DNA of 64,000 bases from Melampsora larici-populina 98AG31 (Eukaryota > Basidiomycota > Pucciniomycetes > Pucciniales > Melampsoraceae), in the NCBI RefSeq assembly GCF_000204055.1, contig NW_006768778.1, forward strand, positions 1-64,000, given 5' to 3'. The notes under the pieces are model-generated. The model searched no databases. It saw nothing but the letters and a program-made list of their open reading frames with translations, and was not told the DNA's origin. The position numbers were made by a program, and so were the translations under genes. Positions 1 through 11,143 of this stretch are shown one piece after another; the first letter of the stretch is position 1, and each line of letters opens with the position of its first letter.

Positions 1-863
1 AGATTGCATGGTTTGAACTGACCGGTGTTCGCAACCATACTCTCACCACCAGGCAACATGCGTTTTGTGCCCCTGGGTGCCCGGTCTATAAATGTAAGTT
101 CTTGTGAAAATTTACTTCGTATCCTCATCAAGACTGATGATTCCGATTGCTTGTAGTGACCGATCTGAGTCAAATCGAATTCAAGAGGAAGAAATGTTCG
201 ACAACAACCGATTTGCCCGGTTCATCCAATGTCACTCGAACTCGTACTTCTTCAACCGAGCGATCTCCTTCACCCTCTCTTCGCACAGGAAAGACTCCAC
301 GAATTCGACAAAGAGAAGGCACACATGAGGGAGCAGTATCTACCAACCAGGGCGTCAGCGGCGAGCCAAGTTTTCGACGAAACGGTGTTCGGAGCACCTC
401 TGCATGCAATCCTGTACAGGATAAATTCTCTGGAATGAGCATCAATCCGGAAAAGTTTACCCTTCAAGAACCTCATCATTCCTCTCCGAAAGCCTCTTCC
501 TTTACTCGAGAAACAAATCGAAATTCCAGCAATGTGCCCGGAAATTCTAGATCGAAAAACTTAATCGGGGACATGTCAACTGCCTTTGCTGGTCCTCATC
601 ATACCCAATTGGAAAGTAGCTCGGCTCCAAACCCAGGTGTGGCCAACCAGCTCCATGCGTTGATCAATTCTCAAAGCTCGCAAGAGGCAGAACCGTTGAT
701 GTGCGACTTCCTTATTTTAGATCCTGCCGCCCCGGCAACGAATATCTGTCATGAGAAACCTTTCCACTTTGATTGGAAGTTTGGGGCACTCTTGGTGGTA
801 TCCTCGGTACATTTCTTCTGGTTCATCCGGGCATGGTGGGATGAATATGCTCATGCATATTAA
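1..863 (+). CDS. 3'-terminal exons of a host gene, 5' end outside window
   Basis: An open frame runs from about base 3 to 93, followed by a clean intron (94-156, GTAAGT donor, TTGTAG acceptor), and continues in phase from 157 to the TAA at 861-863. The joined frame is open over both exons, which argues for a real gene whose start lies before the window. The first exon encodes a Cys/His-containing stretch (near HAFCAPGCPVYK). The middle is Ser/Thr/Asn-rich and probably disordered. The last 30 or so residues hold a hydrophobic aromatic segment (FGALLVVSSVHFFWFIRAWW) that could be a membrane anchor or buried helix, followed by a short acidic tail. I do not recognise the family. The same frame can be read from a TTG at 147, but the splice reading is better. 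Confidence 0.6.
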
Positions 864-2116
864 GTCTCATCTAGAGTCCTTATGAAATATATTGAATCGC
901 TTGAATAGGATACGCACTCATGTTTACCCTGAAATGCTCATGCTACATACTCTTTCATTATGGTCTTAAGAGCAACCCTTTCATATTTTTTGGAGCTAAA
1001 GAATTGTTTTGTGATACATGTATTTCTTGAGGATGTCCAGTCGTAGGTCTGATAAGCCTTCAAATGTGTCTATGGACCCAGGGGGTGTACCTGCTTTTTT
1101 TGAAGAACTCTCGTTGTTTGTGTTACCCCTGATCGCTCCCCTCATACAAAAGTATCATGCGATCTGCTCCTCATTTCTTTTGGTGTTTTTCTGAATTCTG
1201 ATGTGGGCTCTTCCAGTCACTTTTTGTGTTCATCAACTTGCAGCCCTGCACAAGTCAAAATATCCAGTCATGTAATTGGATGAAAACTCATGCATGTCTC
1301 AATTATACAATTTAACTCAAGATACCCGTCCCGTGAAGAGATGGACTGGAAAAGGAAGTGTCTTAGAGGTCAGGGTTATATAGATACTACTTCAAGGATG
1401 TGAAGGTCGTAATGTTAATCTGATCAATTCCTCAGTCGCAAGCGTTTGGTTCAAAAGTGTAATGTTGATCGGATCACTACCTCAGTCGAAAGCGTTTGAT
1501 TCGAACCCAGGACGTGAGTGTCTAGGAGGTGACTGTTGAGTGTTCAAAGGAAGCTGACCTGAACACAAACGTAATGATGAGCTTCCATCCAAAATTAACG
1601 GGAGTCCTGTGTTCTGTGACTGAGTGCTGAGCCAGGTGTGCTGAGCGGGGTGTAGTTGTCAATGGGGCTTACTCTGAGGTGTTAGCAGGCCGGATTCAGC
1701 ACGTGGCTTGAATGAATGGCATACTACGCGTGTTTTGGTCAATGACGCGTTCTCGGGTACGTTATCAATGGCGATACTAACATGCGGCGTTAAGCAGAGA
1801 GCATCTTACGAATATCTTTGGGGACAAAGGGCTCAAGGTGAGTCTTCTTTTGCTACCTTTGCAAAACAAAGAGATTCGAAAACCAGATGGGTGACACGGT
1901 TATAAATTGCTATGATCTCAACTTAGGAGCCGGCACTCACCCATTCACGATATTCGATCTCACCTATCAAAACAAATTATCTACTCACCTCAAATATATA
2001 CCGGTTATCTTTGACATCACTCGTCCACATTCTCACCTAGTCATCGCTTCGAAGAATATTTCTCTAATAGTTGAATTCATCCTTAATCTAGCTATCTCAT
2101 CTTCATCTTACTAGCC
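864..2116. other. spacer; contains a 50-bp tandem duplication
   Basis: No convincing gene. Bases 1409-1458 and 1459-1508 are two diverged copies of a 50-bp unit (each begins GTAATGTT and contains CCTCAGTCG and AGCGTTTG). The second copy ends in GATTCGAACCCAGGAC, which resembles the reverse complement of a tRNA T-arm, but no tRNA fold could be drawn. A TATA-like ATAAAT lies near 1902, about 210 bp before the next ORF. Confidence 0.5.
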
Positions 2117-2500
2117 ATGATCATTTCTGGAAACATATCAATCACAGGGAATATTACTTCACCTTCAAGACCTATACGTAGACGCTCAGCTCCTATCCGA
2201 GCATGTAGAATGGCTGTACCTTCTCATAACCATCCAAACCGCCGAGCAGTCCGTCCGTCCACGCCCCACGAAGACCCTCTGTTCTGGAAGAAAATCTTTA
2301 GCGTACTGACTGAATTGATTGAAATCCTCTCACCCAACGTTAAACTTCAAGCTCGATCAGTGACGAAGGGTGCCCTTCGAGAACTAATCCACCACTTCGT
2401 ACCGAGTCACCGCGTACCCCGCAATATTCTCAAAGCCAAGTTGATCCGTGTATTCAGAACACAAGTGCTACGTAAATATGGCCCATTTCATGGTCTTTGA
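2117..2500 (+). CDS. hypothetical small basic protein
   Basis: A 127-codon ATG-to-TGA frame. The product is Arg/Pro-rich at the N-terminus (about residues 15-50) and more helical and hydrophobic after that (FWKKIFSVLTELIEILSP, residues about 56-73), ending in a basic segment. The start has a purine-poor context (TAGCCATGATC). No family recognised. It is flanked only by repeats and has no visible partner, so it may be a chance ORF or a relic. It is listed because the frame is the only sizeable one in this 2-kb stretch and its composition is protein-like. Confidence 0.3.
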   Translation: MIISGNISITGNITSPSRPIRRRSAPIRACRMAVPSHNHPNRRAVRPSTPHEDPLFWKKIFSVLTELIEILSPNVKLQARSVTKGALRELIHHFVPSHRVPRNILKAKLIRVFRTQVLRKYGPFHGL

Positions 2501-2788
2501 GAGAATCAGAAGATATTCAATGTCAGTAATCCAGACCAGCTTGTAAAAAGGAAATGTCGACAAAACTAACCAAATACCTCATTTTTACACTTCCCTGGGC
2601 TTCATCGGTTTAGGAAGTAGGTCGATTTTCCGAGTTCATGCGTAAAGGTTCAAAACGGTCATTTGTCCCATGTGCAGATTGATTTGAAGCGGTCTAGCCT
2701 ATGCTTTCTATGATGTTTCAACACCTTCTCACCTATCCTTCACGATCTCTTATTCGTTGTGTATGTCAAGATATGAAATGGTTTCTTT

Positions 2789-2992
2789 ATTGATGGGTTT
2801 CCGGAGATACTATGATGTCAAACTTTCAAACTGGATGTATGTATCTATGCCTTCTCATCTCTTGTGTATCTCTGGGCGACGCTGGGAGTTATTGATGGGT
2901 TTCCGGAGATACTATGATGTCAAAACTTTCAAACTGGATGTATGTATCTATGCCTGTTAATTTCTTGTGTATTTCTGGGCGACGCTGGGAGT
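2789..2992. repeat. tandem duplication, 102-bp unit
   Basis: Two adjacent copies of a 102-bp unit (2789-2890 and 2891-2992), each beginning ATTGATGGGTTTCCGGAG and ending in GGGCGACGCTGGGAGTT. They differ at a few positions (a one-base change in an A run, and CTTCTCATC against CTGTTAATT). The duplication is recent enough to align without gaps over most of its length. Confidence 0.85.
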
Positions 2993-3259
2993 TGCTCTTT
3001 CTATTGTATCATGTGGGTAATCTGGAGGCTGGATAGGGCCGTATTTCTCTGGAGTATGTACAAGGTTAAGTCTGTGCCGTACGGACAAAGAGTTACCCAC
3101 CAAGAAGACAATGACTCCGGTAATGTGTTGTGGACGCAGCCATATCCAGTTTTAAGCGTAAGATTTGGAACATGCTGAGTGGTGTGAAAAACTCTCCACA
3201 TCACCCTGACTACATGGAAGCACTTAATCCCAAGAGTGGCTATGTGCTGAGTCTCCAAG

Positions 3260-3410
3260 GGCAAGTTCGAACTTCAAAGTCAAGTTCGAACTTCGAAGCT
3301 TTATATGTTAAGGTCTCTTGAGGCTCGAAGCCCAGACCTCTGACACTCGAGCTTGAGATTCGAAGTTCGAAGTTCGAAGAGGTCAGATTTGAAGTTCAAA
3401 GAGCTCAAGA
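3260..3410. repeat. TTCGAA-rich simple/palindromic repeat tract
   Basis: Repeated AAGTTCGAACTTC-type words occur on both strands (for example around 3264-3298 and 3358-3400). The tract lies immediately upstream of the recognisable copia sequence and may represent degenerate low-complexity DNA at the truncation point. Confidence 0.5.
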
Positions 3411-3989
3411 CCAAGTTCAAATGGGCCTTGTACAGAAAAGCCCACGCTTTTTGTTTTTCGTGTCAAAGAAATAAGCAAGACAGAAAATTTTTCTGCAATT
3501 TTTGTGTCGATTCGAGACCAAATCGGTCCTACGCCGATTGCATCGGCTGCTTTTGGAATGTGTCGCTAAGATGCAACCGAAGTTGCCTCGCCAGAGAGAT
3601 TGAATCGGGCATTCAGGGGATTGAATCGCGATTCAAACACCGACATGAAATCGAAAAAATGATTGAATCGGGACAAAAGGCCCGACATTTAGTTGCTCAG
3701 AGGGGATGCGATGCGATGATTGTATCACACATTTGTTTTAGTCGGATGAGCGCTATACGAGTAGCCATCGGACCTGATCAGACTGAGGTTCAGTCGGCGG
3801 CCACCAATGCGGTGTGGGATCGGCGCTCAGTTTCATCGGTTGTGCCAAAGCGATCCTCAATCGGACTGCGGATCCCATCGGACAGTGAAGATGTGATTAC
3901 ACATCGCACAACAATTCTATCGCCCAATTTGGCCCCGACCCTGCTTCGGAACACCGTCCACGATGTGACATCGGAAGGGGCATTCCGAC

Positions 3990-5890
3990 GTGAATTTCTT
4001 GGCGGTGCTTGTCATACGTCCTTCTCAACAAAACTTGCAGATTCAGTTGTCACCCGTTAATCCGGTTGTTCCTCAGAAACGACCAGGATGGGAGTGGCAG
4101 CCACTGTCGATTCCTGCGCCACAGGACATCTCTAGCGCCATCAAAGAGTCCAACATTCTGGAACCAGGCGTGAAAAGACATCGAGCTAATCTTGCTCAAC
4201 GGCAACGTGCTCGCACTGCTCGAAAGTTACGAGCTAAGGCAATTCGTCTTCAAGTCAAGAATTATGAAGATGAACACAAATTGATTGATTCTAGCATGAT
4301 TCTTCGAACGGCCTTTACACCCGGTTTTCATCTAACTCAACGTGCGATGAAAACTACAGCTGTGGCAGGTGTGAGTATAGACCCAAAGACTTACCTGCAG
4401 GCGTTGAAATCCGACAATCAGTTTGATTGGAAGAAGGCAATTGACAATGAGCTGGAAAACATGGAACGACGAAAGGTGTGGGAAGTGTGTGATTTGCCAG
4501 CGGGAAAGAATGCTGTGGGAACCACGTGGGTATTTAAGAAGAAGATGGGGGGTGATGGTGAACTTATTAAATTTAAAGCCCGATTGTGTGCTCAAGGCTT
4601 CTCACAAGAATATGGAGAAGATTACAACGAAACCTTTGCACCGACAGGACGAATAGCCACATTAAGAGCAATCAACGCCATGGCTGCTTTGGAAAATTTA
4701 GATGTGTATCAGATGGACGCTGTGGCCGCATTTCTGAATGGAAGTCCTAAGGAAACAATTTACATGAAAATTCCAAAAGGATTGACTGTGAATGGTGCTA
4801 CTTTAACATCAGTTTTAAAATTAAAGCAAGCATTGTACGGTTTAAAACAAGCGCCGAAAGTGTGGTATGATTGCTTAAGAGCATTTTTCATTTCAATTCA
4901 ACTCATTCCTTCTACCTCGGATCCTAGTCTATTCATTTCAAAGGATCCTACGTGGAAATGCATTGTGCATGTACATGTTGATGATCTAACAATTGCGACA
5001 GATGATTTCAACGATTTCGAAGTCTCATCACTCAAAAGTTCCAAATGGATGAAGATGTAGAATATAAATACATTTTAGGAATGAAGGTGACAAGAAATCG
5101 AGAAGAAAGAACAATCACTCTGACGCAATCTCAATATATTCAAAATCTATTAGAGGAGTACAACATGGCGGATTGTAAATCAGTAGGGTGTCCAATGAGT
5201 CCTGGAAGTTATTTAGTGCCGGGGTCAGATGATGAAGTTAGAGAATTTAAGGATTTAGATGAAAATTATCGGCACGGTGTTGGAAAACTAATGTATCTTA
5301 ATAATGCTACGCGGCCGGACATTTCCTTTGTAGTCTCTCAATTGTCTCAGCATCTAAACAATCCTTCAATTCTTCATTGGCAAGCCTTCAAGCGAGTATT
5401 AAGATATTTAAATGGGACGAAAACAGTTGGAATAGTATTAGGGGGAAAAGATTTAGAATTGAAAGGATATGCAGACGCTGATTTTGCTTCATGTCCGTAT
5501 ACAAGAAGATCAATAGGAGGATATTGTACAATGGTTGGTGATAGCACGGTTAATTGGAAGAGTAAGAAGCAGGAAAATGTAGCTACGTCAACAACGGAAG
5601 CTGAGTATCGGTCTGCGTATGAAGGTGGCCAGGATTTGGTGTGGTTTCGACATTTATTAAACAATTTATCAATTAAGCAACACTCTGCTCCGGTTTTGAA
5701 TTTAGATAACCAGGGGGCAATTGCATCGACCAAGAATGAACAATTTAAATCACAAACAAAACATGTCGATGTTAAATATCATTGGCTTAGGGAGTTGGTG
5801 GCAGATGATCAAATGAAGGTAGAATACGTATCGACAGAAAATATGTTAGCGGATATTTTTACCAAGGCTTTGACACCAATCAAACATTGA
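3990..5890 (+). pseudogene. copia reverse transcriptase-RNase H, frameshifted
   Basis: The frame starting at 3990 encodes a Pro-rich linker and then a copia RT: VWEVCDLP, NAVGTTWVFKKK, KARLCAQGFSQ, YNETFAPTGR, the catalytic DAVAAFLNG, ALYGLKQAPKVWYD and the YVDD-equivalent HVDDLTI. The frame is lost between about 5015 and 5040 and resumes in another frame at 5036-5890, with YILGMKVTRN, GKLMYLNNATRPD, and RNase H motifs YADADFASC, STTEAEYRSAYEG and the terminal ADIFTKAL. Both catalytic Asp pairs are present, so a single frameshift appears to be the main lesion in this part. The copy still misses its integrase. Confidence 0.85.
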
Positions 5891-5941
5891 AGATTTTGTT
5901 CATTGCTAGGTTTGCAGGATGTAGCAAAGACGGGGGGAAAT

Positions 5942-6360
5942 TGAGATCATAATCATAAGGCTTATTAACTCATCATGATTTCTTTGTTACATCAATTATA
6001 CACCTGTTATTGTAAAGATAATATGACGTCATAATGTTTGATTTCCTTATATAAAGCTTATACGTTTCTTTACTTTTAGCTTTTTCCTTTATCGAACTCA
6101 AACATACTTTTGTTCTCAATCTTCTTTACCATCAGATTGTTCTCATCAGTTGTTTGATCAGTTCTCAGCTTCATTGAGCTGATAACTTGATTCTCACCAG
6201 GTGTAAGTTGTGTCGTGTTAGTGTTGTGGATATTGATGAAATCAAACTCAAACATACTTTTGTTCTCAATCTTCTTTACCATCAGATTGTTCTCATCAGT
6301 TGTTCGATCAGTTCTCAGCTTCATTGAGCTGATAACTTGATTCTCACCAGGTTATATCCA
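5942..6360 (+). repeat. 3' LTR of the first copia element, with internal duplication
   Basis: It starts just after the purine tract (ACGGGGGGAAAT) and runs to a CA near 6360. It contains two nearly identical 111-bp blocks (6091-6201 and 6241-6351) with a 150-bp period. They share CAAACTCAAACATACTTTTG through TTGATTCTCACCAGGT. The exact ends are inferred from the TG...CA rule and the purine tract only. Confidence 0.6.
6024..6056 (+). promoter_or_regulatory. LTR promoter: CRE-like palindrome plus TATA box
   Basis: A perfect TGACGTCA palindrome (6024-6031), the consensus ATF/CREB-type site, sits 16 bp upstream of TATATAAAG (6048-6056) inside the first copia LTR. This is the expected arrangement for a U3 promoter. 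Factor binding is an inference. Confidence 0.5.
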
Positions 6361-6418
6361 CCTTAAGTTTTTTGACTATGGATGTGTAATACTTGATTTT
6401 GTAGTTATACATATGAAT

Positions 6419-7533
6419 CCATTCTCACAGTTCCTTACTTCTTGGGTAAGGGATATGTAAGAAAAGGTTTTTGTTCCTCCTACCAAATCTTATTGTTGGT
6501 TTAAACTTTCTTACTTAGGTTGTATTACTAAGTTTGTTACTTATAACACAAATTTTTTTCAACCTTGGCACTATTTTCTGCTGAGGTTGAGGTGTGTTCG
6601 GGGGAGCCCGGGCGCGGGATCGGCAGGCTTTGCGTCACGGTATAATCGCCGCTGACGCCTGTCGATTTATTTCCACCTTGAGAATGGATGAAGTTTTGGT
6701 GACGTGTTGAGAGAGTGAAGAATTTGGTTTGCTTATGCAACTCCCAAATTCACTATGTGAAAACTTTGCCTATGGTTATAGGTTTTCCCTCTCTCCGCAA
6801 AACTGTATCATGGAACTAAGTCGTAAGTCGTTCCTTTGTTAAGACCATCAATCCATTCTCACATTTCCTTACTTCTTGGGTAAGGGATATGTAAGAAAAG
6901 GTTTTGTTCCTCCTACCAAATCTTATCTTTGGTTTAAACTTTCTTACTTAGGTTGTATTACTAAGTTTGTTACTTATAACACAAATTTTTTTCAACCTTG
7001 GCACTATTTTCTGCTGAGGTTGAGGTGTGTTCGGGGGAGCCCGGGCGCGGGATCGGCAGGCTTTGCGTCACGGTATAATCGCCGCTGACGCCTGTCGATT
7101 TATTTCCACCTTGAGAATGGATGAAGTTTTGGTGACGTGTTGAGAGAGTGAAGAATTTGGTTTGCTTATGCAACTCCCAAATTCACTATGTGAAAACTTT
7201 GCCTATGGTTATAGGTTTTCCCTCTCTCCGCAAAACTGTATCATGGAACTAAGTCGTAAGTCGTTCCTTTGTTAAGACCATCAATCCATTCTCACATTTC
7301 CTTACTTCTTGGGTAAGGGATATGTAAGAAAAGGTTTTTGTTCCTCCTACCAAATCTTATCTTTGGTTTAAACTTTCTTACTTAGGTTGTATTACTAAGT
7401 TTGTTACTTATAATACAAATTTTTCTCAACCTTGGCACTATTTTCTGCTGAGGTTGAGGTGTGTTTGGGGGAGCCCAGGCGCGTGATTGGCAGGCTTTGC
7501 GTCACGGTATAATTGCCACTGACGCCTGTCGAT
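6419..7533 (-). repeat. B3-A3-B2-A2-B1 terminal repeat array
   Basis: Two and a half copies of a 433-434-bp unit: B3 6419-6666, A3 6667-6852, B2 6853-7099, A2 7100-7285, B1 7286-7533. B begins CCATTCTCAC and ends GACGCCTGTCGAT; A begins TTATTTCCACC and ends AGACCATCAAT. B contains a GC-rich block (around 6598-6660, 7030-7090, 7465-7525). B2 and B3 differ at only a few bases. B1 differs from them chiefly at CpG dinucleotides. Confidence 0.9.
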
Positions 7534-7795
7534 CTCTCCGGATGGCTGCCGATCTCTTTTTTGGGATGTGTGAACCCCCCAATTAGCTGAGTCTCGTGAG
7601 AGCCTTAGCTCGTTGAGCATCCCACAACTGGCACGGGCTCAGCTCATGTTTGTCTCTCTCCTTGGATCTATGACTCTCATGTCACTATTCAAAGTGCTAA
7701 CTTCGCTTCTCGTCTGCATTTCAAGGTTTTCTCTTACTCTCGTTCTTCCCCTCCTCTTAATCTTGTCTTTCCACCAACTCTATCAGAAACTTCCC

Positions 7796-9022
7796 TTATT
7801 TGGTGGAAATTCTCCTCCTTTCTCTCTCTCTTTGCTCTCCTTCTACCCTTCCGTTTCTTCTATCTATTATCCATAAGAACTCTTTTGTTTCCTCTTTTTC
7901 CTTTTCTGTACACTTCTTCAAGTACACCTCTACTGCGCTCGATCTCCACCTTCCTTCTTCCATGATTCTTTCTTTGTCCCATCCCATGTTGAACTTTAAC
8001 GAGGCGCCACCCACCCTAAATGAATGACCCGACCAACCGCCTCCTTTCACCCCGCTTAAACCCCATACACCTTCCATCATCTTCAGAAACCTTAATTTTG
8101 ATAAAGTTTGGCGTTCGCCTCCTACTATTGCTGAGAAAAGTAAGTTACTACCTTTCCTATCTACGTGCTCGCTCGCTCATAACCTTGTTAAGGCTGACAC
8201 TGGGCCTAACACCAAATTGCTCGTATAGTCTGTCCGGTTCAACATCACATCAGTCTCTTATCTTCTCTGAGTTTGTTACTCCTCTTACCTGATGTATTGC
8301 GCCTCTGCCGGTCTCACTGTTTTCGCCTTCCACAGTTGCAGCACTGTGATCCTTCTCCGTCTTCCTTGTTCAAACAACAGATCTTCAACCTTTATGGCTC
8401 CTTCTTCTGCCAATTCTCGCAGGATCTCTCCCAACCTCGCCATGCCCCAGAAGGCCACCAGCGCTATCACTACTGCTAGATCGTGCATCTCCGACTTCCC
8501 GTGTAGCCCTGTTACCATTTCAAACAAGTCCTTCACTGTTATTGCTTCCTTCTCTGTTTTCTCTTCTCCGTCCTTTGTCAGCTCCCGCTTTTCTGCCGAT
8601 CTCTCTGTGGCCCTGAGTAACCCTTCTATCATTGCTCTATCTAACCTCGGTTCCTCGTGGTGTTTGGCCATGTGCCACGCCTTCAGGCCTGCTATATACT
8701 TTGATATTGTTTTTGATTTGAGCTCCTTTCCCGTTCCCTCGTTCTTGCCTACTTCCAAAGGTCCTGCCCAAACTATGAATCCGTAAACATCTTCTGCTCT
8801 CATTGGCTCATCTCCTTTAAATACCCTCCCTGTGCTTTCAATATACGCTTTAAATTTCCTCACCGCGCTCGTGTACCCCTTCAGCGTTCCCGGTGTCCAC
8901 GCTCCTTTTACTAGATGCTCCGTTACTGCTTCCTTCTGTTCTAGATTCCCCTCTACCTTTGTTGAGCCTTCAAAACTGACCTCTTGTCTCCCTTTCGAGT
9001 TCCTTGTTGTTCTTGGGTTCAT
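7796..9022 (-). pseudogene. tyrosine recombinase of the first Ngaro-like element, frameshifted
   Basis: The minus-strand frame 9022-8285 (245 codons) carries an N-terminal core-binding region (TPGTLKGYTSAVRKF, about residues 42-56) and the first catalytic Arg in FWGMARLGEI. The frame is lost near 8285 and is picked up again in 8080-7796, which has the H-x-x-R box GHSFRVGGASL and the terminal W...Y box GRWRSSAVEVY. The catalytic R, H, R and Y are therefore all still encoded, only split by frameshifts. The protein would integrate the circular cDNA of the element. The N-terminus overlaps the end of the RNase H frame. Confidence 0.8.
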
Positions 9023-10958
9023 ATTCTAGGTAGATTTTTAAATCGGGTGCCAGCTCCGGCTTCAGATAGTAGTAGATGCTTTTGTTCCCTCTTAGTCCCC
9101 TTGATAGTGTGTCTGCACTATTATCTCCAGTTGCTACACATTTCTCCTCAATTTCGCACCCCATGTAAGCTAGTCGTTTTTGGATTTTCTTCCATTCGTC
9201 ATTGACTGACCTGTCTCTGGATTTCAGATTTTGGATCACTGCCTCAGTTCCAGTATTATCGGTGATCGCCAGAAACCTCTTCCCCTTTGTTTCATGCAGA
9301 GCCTTTACCATTTCTAGTCCTATCCTCACCGCAACAGTCTCTGCCCAGGCGATACCGCGCTTCACACCGTTCAAGTCTCTTTTGTTCCAACCATCTTTAT
9401 ACCTCAACTGTGTCCAACACCTTCCAACGATCACGCCAATGCCATAGCTCGTCGACGCATCTCCAATCCACCCTACATTGTCCACACCTTTCTTTGGCAA
9501 CAGCCTGTGATTCTCGAACCTTTCCAGTACTTCTTTCCACTCCTGAAGATCTGCTCTCACCTCGTTCGGGATCTTTCGTATTGCCATCTTGTTCCTCCAG
9601 GACGCCATCATCGCGTGAAGATTTGGACAGAAACACCTCATCTGTGGTAGCATGTACGTTACGTGTACTAGTCTTCCTACCAGTTTCTCTATTTCCTTAA
9701 AGGTGTGTGGGTTTTTCTTCTCTGAAGCTTCTTTCACTTGTTGAATCCTTTCCTGCCTCTTCGCTTCAGGTAGCCTAACTGATTTTTCTCTTCCGTTCCA
9801 GATAAAGCCTATATACTTTTGTTCTTCCGCGAACTCCGAATACTTCCCTTCGTTCGTTTTGACTCCTTACCTTGCACTCGCCTCCACCACATCCAGCATC
9901 AACACTTTGTTCGCTCCTGCTTTCCTTCTTACGAATAAGTTGTCGTCCACCCAACGAAATACCTCCATAACGCCAAATCTCGTCTTCATTATCGCTCTCC
10001 AAGCGTCTGCCGGACCTCCGAAGCTTCCGCAACCAGCTACTCCACCAAACGTCACCCGTAAGTCTACCAGGATCCATCCCTCTGGAGTCCTTATCATTAA
10101 GTATCACCACTGACATTGTTTCGTTGGTATCTGTCTGTAGGCCTTCTCCCAATCGAATATCCCTACCTCTACTTCCTCCGTAAGATCACTGAAAAATCTC
10201 GCCACCTTCTTAAAGTCATCCCAGCTTGTTTTGAATTCCGTCTTATCAACTAGTGAGTTAACTGACATTATTTTCTTGTCTTGTTTCGGGTAAGACAAGT
10301 CATTTATGATCCTTGTGCTTCCGTCGCCATTCACCACCATCCCCATTGGACTTGTCCGGAAGAAGCCTACCTTTACTAGTACCTCCTTCTCCGTGAACGG
10401 CCCTAGCATCCTCCCCACTTCTAATTCTTTCTTCAGCTTATTTCTGATTTATTCCCTATCTTCTTTGGATGTTTTGTGGTTGCTCGGCGAATAGAACTCT
10501 AAACCTTCCAACTTGTGATCCGGTATTCCTTGTGTAAAACCCTCCTTGAAACCTCTCACAACATACTCGTGCTCTCCCCATAGGTCCAGCTCTTTCAGTT
10601 CGCTCTCCCAAGCCCCTATGTTCATTTGACATCTTATTTCTGAAGGCCACTCCCTCCTCTCTGGATAATCGTGTGTCTTTGGCGCTTCTTGCTTCTCTTC
10701 TTTGTCTTCTCTCACCTCGTCTTGTTGCGTCTCGTATTCTAGGTCAAACTCTTCTATCACCTGCTCGTCCTCGGACTCTTCCCCTATTTCACTTTCTCTC
10801 ATCTCACCTTCTGTCTTCTGAATCTCCCTCATCTCTTGCGTCTCCATACTTCTCTCTTTACCCGTCTCTGTTGGTGCGCTATTCTCATTTTTCTCTTTCC
10901 TCGTTTCTCCTGGTGTGGGCACTTTTCGGGCAATTCTAACGCACAGGTACGGTTTCAA
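8970..10958 (-). pseudogene. RT-RNase H polyprotein of the first Ngaro-like element, broken
   Basis: The pieces in order on the minus strand are: 10958-10449 (acidic N-terminal domain, then YVVRGFKEGFTQGIPDHKL); an in-frame TAA; 10418-10104 in the same frame (GFFRTSPMGMVVNGDGS, INDLSYP, GIFDWEKAYRQIP); a shift to 10097-9867 (TFGGVAGCGSFGGPADAW and the catalytic WVDDNLF near 9940); another shift; then 9737-8970 with RNase H (WIGDASTSYGIGV, AITDNTGTEAVIQ, NSADTLSRG). Motif order and spacing match DIRS-order RT-RH proteins and the second copy at 33132-34766. The RT active-site Asp pair is retained. Confidence 0.8.
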
Positions 10959-11143
10959 AGGTTCATTACTTTCATTTCATAGTATAGACTTCTAACCACA
11001 TCTCTCCTCTATTTCTTAGAATCAGACTCACTCCTTCCCTGCACCGGTACCGCTACCCACTCCTCCTCCTCTAGCTTTTGCCCACCACCCGGCTCCTCTA
11101 CCTTGCACCCAACCTGTCACCCTCGCTCTCTGGACTCCGTTTA

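Larger units (their letters stand above)
3400..6360 (+). mobile_element. Ty1/copia retrotransposon, 5'-truncated, with 3' LTR
   Basis: The recognisable parts in order are an integrase-RT linker (about 3850-4250), reverse transcriptase, RNase H, polypurine tract (about 5931-5940) and a 3' LTR (about 5942-6360). Gag, protease, the integrase core and the 5' LTR were not found upstream, so the 5' part is lost or too decayed to see. The left boundary is approximate. No target duplication can be tested without the 5' LTR. Confidence 0.75.

Noticed and set aside
1440..1520. tRNA-like T-arm on the minus strand (GGGTTCGAATC)
   Set aside because: The stem does not pair and the sequence is part of a 50-bp tandem repeat.
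3353..4060. 235-codon frame upstream of the copia RT
   Set aside because: It is off-frame to the copia linker and shows no recognised motif apart from a short stretch matching the linker after a shift.
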